A stretch of 54,713 nucleotides of DNA. It comes from an uncultured Oscillospiraceae bacterium (GTDB taxonomy: Bacteria; Bacillota; Clostridia; Oscillospirales; Ruminococcaceae). The notes beneath the pieces were generated by a model. The model saw nothing but the letters and a program-made list of their open reading frames with translations. It ran no database searches and was not told where the DNA came from. How positions within the stretch are numbered: position 1 is the stretch's first letter; every line of letters begins with the position of its first letter. Made by a program: the position numbers and the translations under genes. The DNA lies in assembly GCA_900552945.1 (NCBI GenBank), contig USBI01000007.1:1-54713 (forward strand), written 5' to 3'. This document shows positions 1 through 9,304 of this stretch, in pieces.

Positions 1-549
1 CTTTCATAGATTTCACAGCCTGCCTCAATAAGAGGCGGCTATGTAAAGACCGCAGTATTTGTTCTCAACGCCCCCTGCGGAAAGCGATTCGCTTTGTACG
101 GGAAGCGCTAAGGTTACGGTTTGCGAAACCGTATCATAGGAATCTCACCTCTGCCGGGTACTCCGCCAGCTCCGTAGAGAAGTATCATTATCATTCTGAC
201 TGTCATTGCCGTTTCAGTAGCAAGCTGAATTTCAGGTCAGGGATTCTCGCTCGTTCTCCGTATATCAATAGGAAAAGTCACGGCGTACCCACCTTCGGGC
301 TATTCATCAGAACTAATGTCCTTAGCGCCTGTCTATTCAATTTTCAAGGTACTGTGAAGGGGGAAATCCCCTGCGGAGAAATAACCCCTTCACTCATTTG
401 GACAAAGGGGGTCAAAATGCACACCCAAAATCGCCCCTTTTCCGAAAAAAATTTGAAAAAAATTTTTTTGACCTTGAAAATTGCCCTAAAAACGCAAAAA
501 AGCCGCCTGCTTCTCCGTAAAGAAACAAGCGGCATAACTGTGGTTTTAT
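1..549. other. Left-edge non-coding stretch, probably mobile-element sequence
   Basis: No convincing gene is visible; the short frames here have no ribosome-binding site and no recognisable product. The DNA is rich in small hairpins: acggttt-gcg-aaaccgt near 112-130, aagcg-att-cgctt near 78-90, and GTGAAGGGG/CCCCTTCAC arms around 354-395. Read on the minus strand it lies downstream of the two-gene unit at 550-2143. I could not identify it. It may be a structured leader or untranslated part of an integrated element that continues outside the window. Confidence 0.4.
492..533 (-). terminator. Rho-independent terminator after the 59-aa ORF
   Basis: On the minus strand, stem GCCGCTTG/CAGGCGGC (502-509 with 526-533, one wobble pair) is followed by a T-rich run (492-501). 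It lies just after the stop of the gene at 550-729 and closes that two-gene unit. Confidence 0.7.
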
Positions 550-729
550 TCAGATGTATTGCACGGTCATCTTTTTCTTTCGTGCTTTTGTAAATTTTAT
601 AAGGACATCATCTACTGCGTCCGTATATCTGCCTTGCGCTATCAGATTATTTTTAAGGTCGATCAACGCCTGCAAAACTTGTCCGTACTCCTCGTCATCA
701 AGATAGATATGAAATTGCCTGTCTTTCAT
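550..729 (-). CDS. Small 59-aa protein of a probable mobile element, function unknown
   Basis: A 59-residue charged protein starting MKDRQFHIYLDDEEY. It has no signal peptide or membrane segment and is probably helical, with a basic C-terminus (KARKKK). The ATG at 729 is chosen over an in-frame TTG at 732 because GGAGA sits 7 nt upstream of the ATG. It begins 14 nt after the stop of the zinc-ribbon/nuclease-like gene, so the two are probably one transcript ended by the terminator at 492-533. I associate such small ORFs with clostridial integrative elements, but that is memory only. The DDEEYGQVL segment with following helices could be a small DNA-binding or regulatory fold; this is a guess. 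Being a gene is fairly sure; its function is unknown. Confidence 0.65.
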   Translation of the reverse strand: MKDRQFHIYLDDEEYGQVLQALIDLKNNLIAQGRYTDAVDDVLIKFTKARKKKMTVQYI

Positions 730-742
730 CAAATCGTCTCCT

Positions 743-2143
743 TTATTTTATATGTCCTTTTCTCCATTCAAAAAACCTCTGCCGGATAAATGCTGTATCT
801 TCATCTTCGTTCGAGGTTATGAAAATATGTAAGCTGCGAAACGCTTTTTTAATCTTCACGGCAAAGTCCGCTTCGCTGCTTCCTAATGTATATGGGATTT
901 TAATCAGTTTGATCTCCCGCTTCCGGCACAGATATGCTTTCAAGGTTTCTACATTCTCTGTCCGACTAACCGTTTCAATCGCTGCTTTTTCTTCAGGCAA
1001 ATAGATTTCAAGCGGTATGCCGATAATCTTATCCGTATCCGTCTGTACCTTTATGCGCTTCTTCGCTGCATAATACATAACTGCCAGCTTCGGAAAAACC
1101 GTCAGATAATCTTTTTCACACATCTTACAGCCTTTTCCTTCAATCGCTCTTTCTGAAATTTTTGCCTTCCACGAGTGTCCGAGTGAACATTTCCACCACA
1201 CGCTCTGCATTGAGTGCCTTGATATTTTGTTTGGGGAAATATCTTTGTTCTTTTCGTAGTCCCATTCCGAAAGAAGATGTGTGTCCGTCATTGCTAAATC
1301 ATTATACCCTGTCATAACCGCCCGATCCGCACAGACAGGGCATACCGTTCCTTTTACACGGGCATAAACAACAGACTGCCATTCATACCCGCACTCTCTG
1401 CACTTCCACCAGACATTTCTGCGGGACTTTTCGTTTATCATATCAGGAGTAAAGGGCAGATTCCGGTCTGACCATTCCTGTGCAAGCTGAGGATGTGTCG
1501 TAGCGAAATCATTAAATCCTTTCAGCAGAAGTTGACCGCTGCAATAAGGACACCCACTTCCGCCTGAACGAGTGGAAATAAGCGTGTTCCATTCGTGACC
1601 TTTGCTGCACCGCCACCATACCTTCCGATTTGCAAAGACCGTAACCATATCAGGCTTTAGTGGGTAATTTCTCTCAGACCACTCAGAAGCGATTTGAGGG
1701 CGCTGTGAGGCAAGGTCATTGAATCCTACTAAGATTTTATTATGGGAGCAATACGGACAGCCTGTGCCGTTTAACGCCCTGCTCTTAACCGTTGCTGTCC
1801 ATTCGTGACCATATTTATCCTGCCAAATCACTTTCTTGTGTGAGCCTGTCGTTACCATTGTCGGTTTCAGCGGATCATTCTTACTCGACCATTCATCAGC
1901 CAGCTCCGGCTTCAGCGTTGCCAGATCATTGATACCCTCTATCACTCTTGCGCCTGAGCAGATTGGGCAGTTTTCGCCGTTTGAACGAGCTTTAACACTT
2001 GTCTGCCATTCGTGACCGCAAGCGCCTTTCCACCAAACGACTTTGTTTGAGCCGTATGTAATTCTATCCGGTGTAAGCGGCAGGTTTTTATCCGACCATT
2101 CTGCAACAAGCTCAGGGTGTACCTCTGATAAAATATTGCTCAT
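743..2143 (-). CDS. Five-repeat zinc-ribbon (DUF4379-type) protein with C-terminal nuclease-like domain
   Basis: A 466-residue protein made of five tandem repeats of about 65-70 residues, each following the pattern NDLA..P.la.EWs..N.pl.P..v....n..vWWkC..GHEW......R..g..CP.CS. These are treble-clef/zinc-ribbon units of the DUF4379 type. Repeats 3 and 5 carry the canonical C..GH.W plus C..C set. Repeat 2 lacks the first Cys (QDKYGHEW), and repeat 4 has Y for the H but gains CREC. The last 120 residues contain IPLEIYLPEEKAAIE followed by KAYLCRKREIKLIKIPY, which resembles the core strands of Vsr-like PD-(D/E)XK nucleases, with E where D is usual. The start at 2143 is chosen because AGGAAGGAGAGG precedes it; the longer frame to 2389 runs through a hairpin and has no such site. 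Likely role is DNA binding and possibly cutting by a mobile element or defence gene. The fold is probable, the activity uncertain. Confidence 0.75.
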   Translation of the reverse strand: MSNILSEVHPELVAEWSDKNLPLTPDRITYGSNKVVWWKGACGHEWQTSVKARSNGENCPICSGARVIEGINDLATLKPELADEWSSKNDPLKPTMVTTGSHKKVIWQDKYGHEWTATVKSRALNGTGCPYCSHNKILVGFNDLASQRPQIASEWSERNYPLKPDMVTVFANRKVWWRCSKGHEWNTLISTRSGGSGCPYCSGQLLLKGFNDFATTHPQLAQEWSDRNLPFTPDMINEKSRRNVWWKCRECGYEWQSVVYARVKGTVCPVCADRAVMTGYNDLAMTDTHLLSEWDYEKNKDISPNKISRHSMQSVWWKCSLGHSWKAKISERAIEGKGCKMCEKDYLTVFPKLAVMYYAAKKRIKVQTDTDKIIGIPLEIYLPEEKAAIETVSRTENVETLKAYLCRKREIKLIKIPYTLGSSEADFAVKIKKAFRSLHIFITSNEDEDTAFIRQRFFEWRKGHIK

Positions 2144-2246
2144 ACTCAATCCTCTCCTTCCTCTGCGATTAGCTTCATTATATTTGGAAAGCGTAGATTG
2201 GTATAGTTTGCGACGAGGCGAGTAAAAACTATGAGAAAATACAGAA

Positions 2247-2276
2247 GCCCCTGAGAAGCTATAACTTCTCAGGGGC
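2247..2276. repeat. Perfect 12-bp inverted repeat (hairpin) between lysS and the element
   Basis: Arms GCCCCTGAGAAG (2247-2258) and CTTCTCAGGGGC (2265-2276) around a 6-nt loop. On the minus strand it follows lysS and is followed by only a weakly T-rich stretch, so it may be a lysS terminator or part of the element end. It sits inside the upstream extension of the frame at 743-2389, which argues against that extension being coding. Confidence 0.6.
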
Positions 2277-2309
2277 GGTGTGAAATCAAAATTATGCGAT
2301 TTTTTTGTC

Positions 2310-2360
2310 GCTGCACCGATTTTAGCACCGATTGGTGTAAAATTGGTGTATTTGTGTAAA
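2310..2360. repeat. Cluster of short repeats next to the lysS stop, possible integrase arm sites
   Basis: Within about 50 bp there are two direct copies of GCACCGATT and then repeated ATTGGTGTA/GGTGTAAAAT words in inverted relation (CACCGATT against AATTGGTG). Clustered short repeats beside the 3' end of a conserved gene are what tyrosine-integrase attachment ends often look like. No integrase is in the window, so this is an inference. Confidence 0.35.
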
Positions 2361-2395
2361 ATCCGAGGTTTTCGGAAAATGAAGTACATCTCGTT

Positions 2396-4387
<1,992 letters not shown>

Positions 4388-4429
4388 TCATAAAAATATG
4401 TCTATTTCTTTCAAAAAATGTAAAGAAAC

Positions 4430-4450
4430 AAAGGGCGCAAAGGCCCTTTT
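4430..4450 (-). terminator. Terminator after greA
   Basis: On the minus strand, AAAGGGC-CTTTGC-GCCCTTT is followed by a T-rich run. It lies between greA and lysS, so it ends or attenuates greA transcription before lysS. Confidence 0.6.
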
Positions 4451-4456
4451 GAAAAA

Positions 4457-4936
4457 TCAGTGATGCTGGATTTCCAGAATCTCGTAATCCACCATTCCAG
4501 ACGGCGCTTCCGCCTGAACGATTTCGCCAACACGGTGACCGAGAATGGCCTTTCCAACCGGAGATTCATCCGAAATTTTACCATTCATCGGGTCCGCTTC
4601 CGTAGAACCGACCAGATGGTACTCCATAATCTCGTCGAACTCAACATCACGGATCTTGACTTTCGAACCGAGGTTCACAACATCACGATCCACTTCTTCA
4701 TCGCCAAGCACCTTAGCGTTTTTCAAGATGGCTTCCAGCTGAACAATGCGGGCTTCTACCATTGCCTGCTCGTTTTTTGCTTCATCATATTCACTATTTT
4801 CGGAAAGGTCGCCAAAAGAAAGCGCAACCTTAATTTTCTCAGCAACATCTTTGCGTTTTACCGTTTTTAATTCCTCAAGCTCCTGCTCTAAGCGTTTCAA
4901 GCCATCAACAGTCAGTACAACCTGTTTTGCAGACAT
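4457..4936 (-). CDS. greA: Transcription elongation factor GreA
   Basis: GreA enters the RNA polymerase secondary channel and stimulates cleavage of backtracked transcripts. The 159-aa product has the family's usual length: an N-terminal antiparallel coiled coil with the acidic tip signature [16 protein letters not shown] (near residues 37-52), and a C-terminal FKBP-like domain ending in ILEIQHH. The start at 4936 is preceded by AAGGAGGA; the longer frame to 4999 adds an unconserved leader. Upstream is a perfect consensus promoter (5005-5033) inside the end of the neighbouring gene, so greA has its own transcription start. lysS follows on the same strand, a common pairing in Firmicutes. Confidence 0.96.
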   Translation of the reverse strand: MSAKQVVLTVDGLKRLEQELEELKTVKRKDVAEKIKVALSFGDLSENSEYDEAKNEQAMVEARIVQLEAILKNAKVLGDEEVDRDVVNLGSKVKIRDVEFDEIMEYHLVGSTEADPMNGKISDESPVGKAILGHRVGEIVQAEAPSGMVDYEILEIQHH

Positions 4937-5004
4937 GTAAAATTCCTCCTTAAAAACAAAAGTTCCCGGCAAAGACGGAAACCTTTGGACAATACACAAA
5001 AATA

Positions 5005-5033
5005 ATTATATTAAAAACCGGGGCGGCTGTCAA
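5005..5033 (-). promoter_or_regulatory. Consensus sigma-A promoter for greA
   Basis: On the minus strand TTGACA (5028-5033) and TATAAT (5005-5010) are separated by exactly 17 bp, a perfect match to the housekeeping consensus. The -35 and spacer lie within the last codons of the gene at 5011-5847. Confidence 0.85.
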
Positions 5034-5847
5034 GTGAGAATTCCGTTTCCAGAATATTTTGCAACGTAACCGGCCGATTATCCAAACGGCATTGATCCGG
5101 CAAAAAGCAGCGGGATTCCGCGGGAAAAATGAATCGTTCCAATGCGGCCGCAAACTGAAGCGAGTCAATCGAATCAGGGAATATATCGTTATAGCATTCC
5201 AATTTGCTCTGCGAAAACCCATGCAATACCCGGGCGTTTCGAAACTGATCAGGTTCCAGTGTTACAACTGGCACGATAAGCTGTCCGCCCATATCCACGC
5301 CAAACCCTTTCGGGGAAACCAGCATCATTCCGTCGTTCGGGCGGCTCAATACGTCGGTGATCTGTAAAACACCGCCATAGTCTGACGTAATTTCTTCGGC
5401 AAGCAATGTGTACTCCTGTTTCCGAAGCGTCACAATTTTTAACAGCGCACAATGTTTTGCCATAATATTTGCCAAATCCAAATAAACGCCGCGCAGATCA
5501 ATTAATGTAGCCGTGCGGTCACGCAACGGAATGTTGGATGAAGAAAGCCAAAACTCAACAGCGCTTTTCAAGTAGAGATACGAAATTCGCTGCGTGTCAA
5601 CAGGACGAATTCCCCATTCATCCGGAAGGCAAAGCCCCTGCTCCATAACAGCATTTTCAGCGCTTCCCCTTAAAACCTCATGCAGTTTTTTGATTTTAAT
5701 CCGCCCAGACTTTAAATGAACAACCGGGACATCAATTCTGCCACCCCGGCTGGTTTTAATTGTTTGGACATCAACCGAAAATCCTTTTCGGAACACAGCA
5801 CCTGAACGATATTCTTTTCCTTTTTCTCCCGTAATGATGCAAAACAT
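5011..5847 (-). CDS. Conserved-looking protein of unknown function (about 278 aa)
   Basis: I do not recognise this protein. It has no signal peptide, no membrane segment and no known catalytic motif. A phrase recurs in both halves: KGFSVD...GGRIDVPVVHLKSG near the N-terminus and KGFGVDMGGQLIVPVVTLEP further on, suggesting an internal duplication of a beta-rich unit. Two starts are possible: ATG 5865 (MRQGVFMF) and ATG 5847 (MFCIITGEK). The second is preferred because AGGCAGGGTG stands just upstream of it. Both lie in or at the end of a long hairpin (5850-5914) that looks like the terminator of the preceding operon, so expression may depend on read-through. It sits between the ftsEX operon and greA, and its 3' end contains the greA promoter. 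Confidence 0.7.
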   Translation of the reverse strand: MFCIITGEKGKEYRSGAVFRKGFSVDVQTIKTSRGGRIDVPVVHLKSGRIKIKKLHEVLRGSAENAVMEQGLCLPDEWGIRPVDTQRISYLYLKSAVEFWLSSSNIPLRDRTATLIDLRGVYLDLANIMAKHCALLKIVTLRKQEYTLLAEEITSDYGGVLQITDVLSRPNDGMMLVSPKGFGVDMGGQLIVPVVTLEPDQFRNARVLHGFSQSKLECYNDIFPDSIDSLQFAAALERFIFPAESRCFLPDQCRLDNRPVTLQNILETEFSLDSRPGF

Positions 5848-5849
5848 AA

Positions 5850-5914
5850 AAACACCCTGCCTCATATGATTTGGAACCTGATTTACAGGTCAATCATATG
5901 CAGACAGGATGTTT
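5850..5914 (-). terminator. Long hairpin ending the ftsEX operon and overlapping the next gene's start
   Basis: On the minus strand an arm at 5914-5891 (AAACATCCTGTCTGCATATG) pairs imperfectly with 5872-5850 (ATCATATGAGGCAGGGTGTTT read 5' to 3'), and five T residues follow. This has the form of a rho-independent terminator after the S41-like gene. The same 3' arm holds ATG 5865 and the purine-rich stretch that would serve ATG 5847, so folding would hide the translation start of the next gene. Confidence 0.6.
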
Positions 5915-5922
5915 GTAAGAAC

Positions 5923-7122
5923 TTATTTTACCGAATCGAGAACTTCCAGTGCTTTGATATACTGTTCATCCGCTGACAATTCGAGCTGATCGTAACTGAA
6001 CAGCTTTTCATCTTCCGCAGAAAAAGTGACTTCATAGTCCGGTACAAGACCGGTACCGTTAAAGTTTTCGCTGACAGCAGAATTAAAGTAAGCGCTGCTC
6101 AATACCAAACAGCTTCCGTCCTTGAGCTGATAAGCTTCCGGCACAACGCCCTGACCATAGGTTGTTGTACCTACCAGCTTGGATTTGTTGTAGTCCCTTA
6201 AGTCAGCCGCAAACAACTCCGCCGCAAACTGGGTTTTACCGTTTACAAGCGTAACCATAGGAAGATTCAGTTCATTCGCGTCAGAATACTTGAGCACTTC
6301 GCTTGTTCCGTCGTTTTTGGTAATTGAAGCAATATCACCGGCAGGCAGGAGAAGATCAAGCATTTCACAGGCATTTTCCAAAGTACCGCTGTTGACCCCA
6401 CGCACATCAAACACAATGCCGGTAATCGTTTCATCCGCTGCAACGCTGCTGATGATCCGGCGGAACTGTTCGACCGCAGAATCTGAAAAATCCTTAATTC
6501 GAATGTATGCATTACCATTGGAAACATCCATTGTAACCAAAGGAATTTCAAAATTTTTGAGCAGAACGCTTATATCCATGTCGACACTGTCCCGGCGCAC
6601 CGTAATGTTCACACTTGTTCCAGCTTCACCCATTAGCTTATTCAGCGCATCCTCATACTCAACAGTCTGAACATCTTCTCCCTCAATAGCGATCAGAAGA
6701 TCGTTTTCCTGAATTTCGGCAGATTCTGCCGGAGAACCTTCATACACCTCACTGATACGCAAATAGCCACTGTCGTCACGGGATAAAGCAGCCCCAATCC
6801 CAACCAGTTTTCCTTTTTCAATGGCAACCAGCCGATTGTATGTTTCCGCATCGTAATACGTAGCATATGGGTCATCGATACCGTCCGCAAAACCATCTGA
6901 AACGCTATTCAACAACCGCGTTTCATCAATTTCGCCAACATAATTCTGACGGATGAGATGCTCCACTTCCGAAATCTTTTTATACAATTCTTCCCGTTCT
7001 TTTACGTTGAATACCTTATCATTGAACATGTTCAGGGTAATAATCATCGTAATCGTAAAAGTGATTGCCGCAATTACAGCCATGAAGCTGATCGCAGCTC
7101 CCAGGGAAATTTTTCGATTCAT
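5923..7122 (-). CDS. S41 (CtpA-like) family protein, catalytic residues apparently lost
   Basis: A 399-aa membrane-anchored protein with one N-terminal helix (about residues 7-30), a short helical region, a PDZ domain (about 105-195) and an S41 tail-specific protease fold (about 195-375). In active CtpA/Prc the nucleophile lies in a SASASE-type motif and the base Lys in FGKG. Here the matching places read VNGKTQFAAELF (near 295-305) and TTYGQG (near 322), so both Ser and Lys are gone. The start at 7122 is followed directly by the hydrophobic helix. The gene follows ftsE-ftsX-M23 hydrolase, where Firmicutes commonly carry an S41 protease, so it probably still works with that cell-wall machinery, as a PDZ scaffold rather than a protease (inference). 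Family sure; loss of activity probable. Confidence 0.85.
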   Translation of the reverse strand: MNRKISLGAAISFMAVIAAITFTITMIITLNMFNDKVFNVKEREELYKKISEVEHLIRQNYVGEIDETRLLNSVSDGFADGIDDPYATYYDAETYNRLVAIEKGKLVGIGAALSRDDSGYLRISEVYEGSPAESAEIQENDLLIAIEGEDVQTVEYEDALNKLMGEAGTSVNITVRRDSVDMDISVLLKNFEIPLVTMDVSNGNAYIRIKDFSDSAVEQFRRIISSVAADETITGIVFDVRGVNSGTLENACEMLDLLLPAGDIASITKNDGTSEVLKYSDANELNLPMVTLVNGKTQFAAELFAADLRDYNKSKLVGTTTYGQGVVPEAYQLKDGSCLVLSSAYFNSAVSENFNGTGLVPDYEVTFSAEDEKLFSYDQLELSADEQYIKALEVLDSVK

Positions 7123-7160
7123 TCACCGCTCCTCCAATTGCTGTTTCTTTCTGTGCGCTG

Positions 7161-8354
7161 TCAGCGGCTCACATAATTCAACGGATTATCCGTAACGCCG
7201 TTGACACGTACTTCAAAGTGACAGTGATTTCCATATGAGTCACCGGTTGAACCGATAAACGCAATGGTATCCCCCTGTTCCACATGCTGCCTAGCCACCA
7301 CATTCAAGGATGAATTATGCGCATAAAGAGTGGAATATCCGCCGCCGTGGTCAATGATTACAACATTGCCGTAAGACGAACTCCAGTTTGCGCGAATCAC
7401 CGTACCGCTCTTAGAAGCTCGGACCGGATGACCATATGCAGCCGGAATGTCAATTCCTTTATGGAATTGCTGTTTGCCGTAAAGATCACGCCACCCATAG
7501 CCGTCCGAAATATTCGTATAACCGGAAACCGGCCACAGCCAGCCGCCCGGTGAGAGCTCACTATCCGGGTTCTGTGCTTGATACTGCCGAATGAGTTCTT
7601 CCATTTCACGGTCGGCCTGTTCCTGCGCCGCAATGATACGGTCGCGTTCCGCACTGATCTCTTCTTCTGTACCCTGCAGATTATAAAGCCGGTCATTCGA
7701 CTCGGACATTGCTACCTGCAATTCATTGTTTTTCTCAGCAATAGAAGCTTTGTCTGCCTCTACCTGTGCTTTGGATTCCTCGATTGCTTGCTTATCGGCC
7801 TGGATCTGTTCCATCTTTGCGGTCAGATCCTTGATGAGCTGGTCATCATGCTCTGCAACCTTCTGAACTGTTTCGTTCACAGTCAAAAACTCTGCAAACG
7901 AAGAACTACCGAACAGAACGCTGAGAATGGTAGAATCATCTGTCATATACATAGCGCGAAGGCGCTTTTTGAGAAGCTCTTTGTTCTCATCAATATCCTT
8001 CTGCGCCTGCTCAATTTCCTGATTTTTAGTCTCAATATCAGCTTCTAAAAGAGAGATGCGGCTGTCTAAAACCGAAATCTGATCCTGAATATTCTGAATC
8101 TGATAACTGAGCTGAGTCTGGTAAGCCTGTTCGTTTGCAACGTCGTTTCTTGCTTTATCCAGGTCCGCGTCGATCTGCTCTTTCTGCTTCTCTAACTCAG
8201 CCTCTTTTTGGGCCAACTCATCCTTCTGTTGCTGGTATTCTTCTTCCGTCATTGCAAGAGCCTGCTGTTGAGGCGTCTGAATCACACAAGCAAACGCAAA
8301 CACACAAAAAAGCAAAAACGCCACTGTTTTTACTAACTGCTTTTTCCGTATCAT
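7161..8354 (-). CDS. Secreted murein hydrolase activator/endopeptidase (coiled coil plus M23)
   Basis: A 397-aa PcsB/EnvC-like exported protein that cuts, or activates cutting of, peptidoglycan crosslinks under FtsEX control. A signal peptide covers residues 1-35 (AFLLFCVFAFACVIQTPQQQALA). A long Glu/Gln/Lys-rich coiled coil fills about 36-245, and an LytM/M23 domain lies at about 275-397. Zinc ligands are visible: HKGID near the start of the domain and HCHFE near its end, so unlike its S41 neighbour this enzyme looks intact. It starts 21 nt after the ftsX stop with GAGGCGG upstream, in the ftsE-ftsX-hydrolase-S41 operon. The coiled coil is where FtsX is known to contact such proteins. Confidence 0.9.
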   Translation of the reverse strand: MIRKKQLVKTVAFLLFCVFAFACVIQTPQQQALAMTEEEYQQQKDELAQKEAELEKQKEQIDADLDKARNDVANEQAYQTQLSYQIQNIQDQISVLDSRISLLEADIETKNQEIEQAQKDIDENKELLKKRLRAMYMTDDSTILSVLFGSSSFAEFLTVNETVQKVAEHDDQLIKDLTAKMEQIQADKQAIEESKAQVEADKASIAEKNNELQVAMSESNDRLYNLQGTEEEISAERDRIIAAQEQADREMEELIRQYQAQNPDSELSPGGWLWPVSGYTNISDGYGWRDLYGKQQFHKGIDIPAAYGHPVRASKSGTVIRANWSSSYGNVVIIDHGGGYSTLYAHNSSLNVVARQHVEQGDTIAFIGSTGDSYGNHCHFEVRVNGVTDNPLNYVSR

Positions 8355-8375
8355 AAAAACCGCCTCAACCCTTTC

Positions 8376-9304
8376 TCAGACTTTTAAATGATTGCGAACA
8401 CTAAACGTACATCCGACTGCACCAACAACGACACCAGCCAGTACAAATCCGCCAAGCAGTTCTCCCGCAATCTGCTCAAACGGGATGATGCTTGCCATCA
8501 AATCGTTGAGCCAACTGGAAGCGTAATCCGCCATCAAGCTAAACAGGAGGAAATAGATTCCCCAAATCAAAAGGAACGCGATTGCCGCTGAAATCAATCC
8601 AATGAAAATTCCTTCCACAAAAAACGGGATGCGGATAAAATTATTGGTTGCGCCAACATATTTCATAATGTTGATCTCTTTCCGGCGGCTGAACACAGTC
8701 GCGCGGATGGTATTGGAAATGATAACCAAAGAAACAATCACAAGCGCAATAATAATAATCATTGCAAACAGATTGATCATGTCGCGTATATTAGTAATCG
8801 TATCCGCAACATCGGTAGGCGCGTTAATCTGCTCGGTAATTGGATTTTGTGAAAACTCAGAAACGATCTCTGACGTATCCTCCAAATCCACAATCCGAAA
8901 ACGATATGAACGCGGCAGAGGGTTCTCGTCCCCTTCCAGGCCCTCCAACAAAGCGGCGCTGTCTTCCATGGTTTCACTGAGCTCTTCCATCGCCTGCTCT
9001 TTGGAAACATAGGTCACATCAAACAGACGCGAATCATTCTGAAGCGTTTGAAGATTTGCCGCAACGTCCTCTTCCGAAACATCGTCTTTAATAAACATAA
9101 CGACTTCGTTCTGATCGCCGATATAACTGTCTCTTATACACATCTGACAATCATACTGGCGATATTCGCAGATAAAAGCCAGGAAAAACCGATCAGCAGC
9201 AAACAGGTCGTCAACACCCCAATGGAAGCGAACGACATCAACCGGTTCAGCCAGACATTTTTTCCGCCTTCTTTAACGAGATATTTGAAGCTGCTGGCTT
9301 TCAT
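8376..9304 (-). CDS. ftsX: Cell division protein FtsX, reading frame broken by an adapter insertion
   Basis: FtsX is the membrane subunit of the FtsEX complex that gates cell-wall hydrolases. The true start is ATG 9304, after GAGGAACC inside the end of ftsE. The first part reads MKASSFKYLVKEGGKN, then a membrane helix ending in SANIASMIV. There the frame hits the Nextera sequence at 9127-9145, which supplies a stop. FtsX resumes with YIGDQNEVVMFIKDD, an extracellular loop, and three C-terminal helices with IRATVFSRRKEINIMKYVGA. A gene caller would report a false start MCIRDS at 9143. The organism very likely has an intact ftsX of about 300 aa; the break is in the assembly. It overlaps ftsE by 32 nt and precedes its probable partner, the M23 hydrolase. 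Confidence 0.9.
9127..9145. other. Nextera transposase adapter sequence (assembly artefact)
   Basis: The plus strand reads CTGTCTCTTATACACATCT, the 19-bp mosaic end used in Illumina Nextera libraries, followed by GAC as in the read-1 side adapter. It interrupts a conserved gene and on the minus strand creates the peptide MCIRDS, a known hallmark of adapter contamination. It is not biological sequence. Confidence 0.95.

Noticed and set aside
354..593. 79-codon plus-strand frame near the left edge
   Set aside because: It spans a terminator and part of the minus-strand small gene, with no recognisable product.
2144..2389. N-terminal extension of the zinc-ribbon gene
   Set aside because: It runs through a perfect hairpin and short repeats, lacks a ribosome site, and the strong site lies before ATG 2143.
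9127..9304. ftsX as a true pseudogene
   Set aside because: The disruption is exactly adapter sequence, so the break is technical and not biological.
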